NCBI GenBank assembly: GCA_003255065.1
Contig: QAOA01000648.1
Location: 293,072-357,071 of the forward strand
Direction: 5' to 3'
Length of the DNA: 64,000 nucleotides
Source of the DNA: Cercis canadensis
Lineage: Eukaryota > Streptophyta > Magnoliopsida > Fabales > Fabaceae
The position numbers and the translations under genes are program-made. Shown here one piece after another: positions 61,068 through 64,000 of the stretch (positions within the stretch are counted from its first letter, which is position 1; each line of letters begins with the position of its first letter). Under the pieces are notes generated by a model, which was given only the letters and a program-made list of their open reading frames with translations, made no database searches and was not told the origin of the DNA.

Positions 61068-64000
61068 GGCCCAATGCCCGTGTCCATAGGAATGGCCCGG
61101 TAAGAGGCCCAACTTTTAAAAAATGTGAAAATTCAAATAAAACAAAAATATAATAAGAATTACATTTTTTTTCCCTTTCTTTTTGGTGGGGTGGGGGTGG
61201 AGGAGGGGAGGTTCGGGCCAGATAATCTGGCCGTCTGAGACTCAAGAATTTCTTCTTCTTTTTTTCGGTTTTTTACATTTTAAATTCCCCCTCTTTGAGT
61301 AGAGTTACCTAGAGGTCATGTACATGGCCACATGGGTAGTGGCATTGCTTCTTCTTTTTAATTTCTTGTACTTTCTCTCTTTTTCTTTTTGAAATTCAAT
61401 TGATATATATAAATTCTTTCATTCGATAAATAGTTTGCTCTGATGGTTTTCCAAATCCTTAATCTTCTTAATTTAGCAATTGCTTGTGTTTGTGAGACGC
61501 ATGTTGCACTAGGATTGTATGTCAAAAATGCATCAAAATTGAGTGTTTGTTTGAGACTTAATTTCATTAGTTACATGAAGTGCATTGCTCAAAGTGAATG
61601 GTTTATCGGTTGTTAAGTGTGTGTACATGCAGGGAACATAACAAAGTAGCAATCATGCAAAGCACAACATGCATAGTTACTTGAAAATTTATGGAATTTA
61701 GGTTCCAAGTAGCAAGTACAAGCTGGAATGGGTGGGTCTAATAGAAAATGGTTTCGCTCTATGTGAGTGAATTGATTTTACAGTCTCTACTACTGATCCA
61801 GAGAGCTTTATATAATATAATGGTCCACTGTCGGGTGGGAGTAGTGCAGTGCACATAGTTTTGATGAAGCATTAATTTGTCAGCTAAAGCTTTAGGGTTT
61901 TCTTTCCCATTGAGCGATTGGACAATGGATATCAATTCTTTCAAAATTTTAAAGTATGAGATAAAACTGAAAAATAAGAGAAAAAACAGTAAAATATTCT
62001 ATACTGATCTCTTAAATTTTTTTGATTATTTTATGTCGCATAATTGATAATTTAAGTTTTCTTTTTAAGAGAAGTGAGAACTGGGTGTACAAAGGAATGT
62101 AGTTGTTTTTCGTACAAGTAAAATATATGCAATGGTTAAATACATTTTTTAAATTGTCTTTAGCTTTTTCATTTTCATCATACAAATTCATGTAAANAGA
62201 AGTGAAAACTGGGTGTACAAAGGAATGTAGTTGTTTTTCGTACAAGTAAAATATATGCAATGGTTAAATACATTTTTTAAATTGTCTTTAGCTTTTTCAT
62301 TTTCATCATACAAATTCATGTAAAACTTAGCAAGGCATACTTTTTTAGATGGTTAAAAGAAAAAGAAAAGGAAAAGGAGGGGAGCTTTAACGGTCATATT
62401 TGTATATCTTTTTGTCGCTTAATGCCGAAAAATTGGATATTCAATGTCCCAAACGCCCCCACCAGCAAAGCCCAACAGCGTACTCTCGACAGATGTAAAC
62501 TCGAAGGCCCATTTGGATTTAAAGAACACATCCGAGGAAACAGCCCCATTGTCGCTTGAGCCTTGACTAAGACTGATTCACATTGTTCCTTTTTAATTAG
62601 CAAAATAAAAATTGTTCTTTTTTCAGTTTTCTTTAATTCTCTCTTAAAACGATTTTTTTTTTTTAATTTTCTATCGAAAATTGGGCTATACAATGAAATA
62701 ACTCTTTTTATCATCAATCTTATCTTATTAATTTGTAACACATGAACTAGATATCTCCAAATTGAAACATTCAGTGTTTGGTATTATTTTTAAAAAGTTT
62801 ATAAAAATGTTTTACTTATTTTTCTTCTTAAAGTATATGTTTGGCCCTCTTAAATTTTTTTATGTTTATTTTATATAGCATTAACATTTATTTTTCTGTT
62901 TTTTTTTTTTTTTGGTAACTGCTTCTGCGGCAGAGTTAGAACTCATCGCAATGTTTTAACCATAGTTACGCCTCTTTCACTTTCTTGGGAATTATTCACC
63001 TTTCAATTTCAAAGTGAAGGAACTAAGACCAACTAAAAATAAAAGTGAAGAAAGCAAATAATGGTCCTAAGTTTACCAAGACTAGTAGGACACTGCTAAG
63101 AAAGGCAGCTCAATTAATTTCCGAGAAAATTGTCCTTCATGTTATGAGTTATGACTCTCTTTTGCGTCTCTGTAGTTTCACTTCTCCATAAAGTGAATCC
63201 AAACATATGGAGTGAAGACCGATGAAAGCAAACAAAATAGTCCCTTTTGTTCCAACTTCCAGGAAAAAGGAAAAAAGCAACAAGAATTTGAAAAGAAAAA
63301 ATTAAAAAGTCTCAGGCTTATAAGTCCTCGGTATCCTGTACTATATAAAAGAAAACGAAAGAATCAACGGGTAAATATAAACCAAACAAACAAAAGAATT
63401 GGACAAAGCTTTGGCCTCATCTGAGGTGGAGTCATCTCCTTTGAAAAAGTTTAATTATCACGATTCACGGAGATGAAATTCAATTCGAATCCAAACAGGT
63501 AAAAATTCAGCCAAGTCCAGGACTACCTGACGCGTGAAACAAGCAAGCAAGAAAACAGAGAGGTCTCACAGCCCTTCTTTGAATATAATAACGGGTCAAA
63601 AACAGAGACAGTCTTAAGCGTATCTAATTTCTTTATCTTTTATATGGTTCCTAATTCTTAGTACTGACTACTGAGTGATTATAGCACTGACCCGTGCATA
63701 CACATAAACTATAATTAAATACCTAATTTATTTGTTAGGCCAAAATGAAAAAAAATGAAGAGTATGGGTATTATGTAAATTTTTTATTTTTATTTTTTTG
63801 GTACATAATTGTTGATTTTTATTAATATTAATATCTGGGAGAGATGTTTATAGATCAAACAAGTTTAGGCCGTAATTAATGGATGGATCATGAAGGGCTT
63901 GCTCTAGATTCCTATCATTTCAGGGACGAGCATGATTCACTTTTGCAAAGTTTTTTTTTTTTTTTTGGTGAACTACGGGGTGCAAGCACCCAGAACAGCA
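61068..64000. other. 3' flank of the BOI-like gene and intergenic to window end
   Basis: Presumed 3' UTR followed by AT-rich sequence. Frames here are short and include one running through the N-linked duplication at 62070-62324. Poly-T near 62905 and at 63948-63966. No gene seen. Confidence 0.5.
62070..62324. repeat. 127-bp direct duplication around a single N (assembly artefact)
   Basis: 62070-62196 and 62198-62324 are the same 127 bases with one visible difference (GTGAGAAC versus GTGAAAAC), split by an N at 62197. Same pattern as at 1261-1629: unmerged contig overlap rather than a biological repeat. Confidence 0.85.

Overview
This is a plant nuclear genome window. It is AT-rich, its genes carry many short GT-AG introns, and its intergenic space is long and full of inverted-repeat elements. 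The proteins are plant families: CLASSY SNF2 protein, novel plant SNARE, RLCK-VII kinase, plastid beta-amylase and BOI-type RING ligase. Protein character suggests a eudicot, plausibly a woody rosid such as Citrus, but the species call is only an inference. It is a draft assembly, with a 33-N gap, six single Ns, and two places where a single N separates near-identical copies of the same sequence.

Layout. 1-2889 (-): 5' part of a CLASSY3/4-like SNF2 gene that runs off the left edge. 3.5-9.8 kb: no gene, but a dense series of at least five inverted-repeat or TIR elements. 10425-14333 (+): NPSN11-like Qb-SNARE with ten coding exons. 14.9-16.9 kb: two Mutator-type MITEs with 9-bp target-site duplications. 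18783-21073 (+): RLCK-VII kinase of the PCRK/PBL type. 23374-23640 (+): a 57-aa putative membrane microprotein. 25449-28022 (-): plastid beta-amylase, BAM3-like. 31489-35332 (-): EndoU-family endoribonuclease. 37205-40508 (+): an unnamed protein with a SHI/LRP1-like zinc cluster. 41-59.6 kb: about 19 kb in which I can support no gene. 59667-61067 (+): BOI/BRG-type RING E3 ligase. 61-64 kb: downstream sequence with no gene.

The seven complete coding models were spliced by hand. Each one keeps frame across GT-AG introns and sums to a multiple of three. The genes look like independent housekeeping, signalling, RNA and starch functions and not a cluster. Two RNA- or silencing-related genes are present: CLSY, which acts in RNA-directed DNA methylation, and EndoU. 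The window is rich in palindromic elements of the kind that often feed small-RNA pathways. I did not find a clearly new multi-gene system. The best leads are the modular tryptophan-motif N-terminus of EndoU, with a duplicated exon; a duplicated SUMO-interacting-like motif in the CLSY N-terminus; the 57-aa microprotein; and the zinc-cluster protein.
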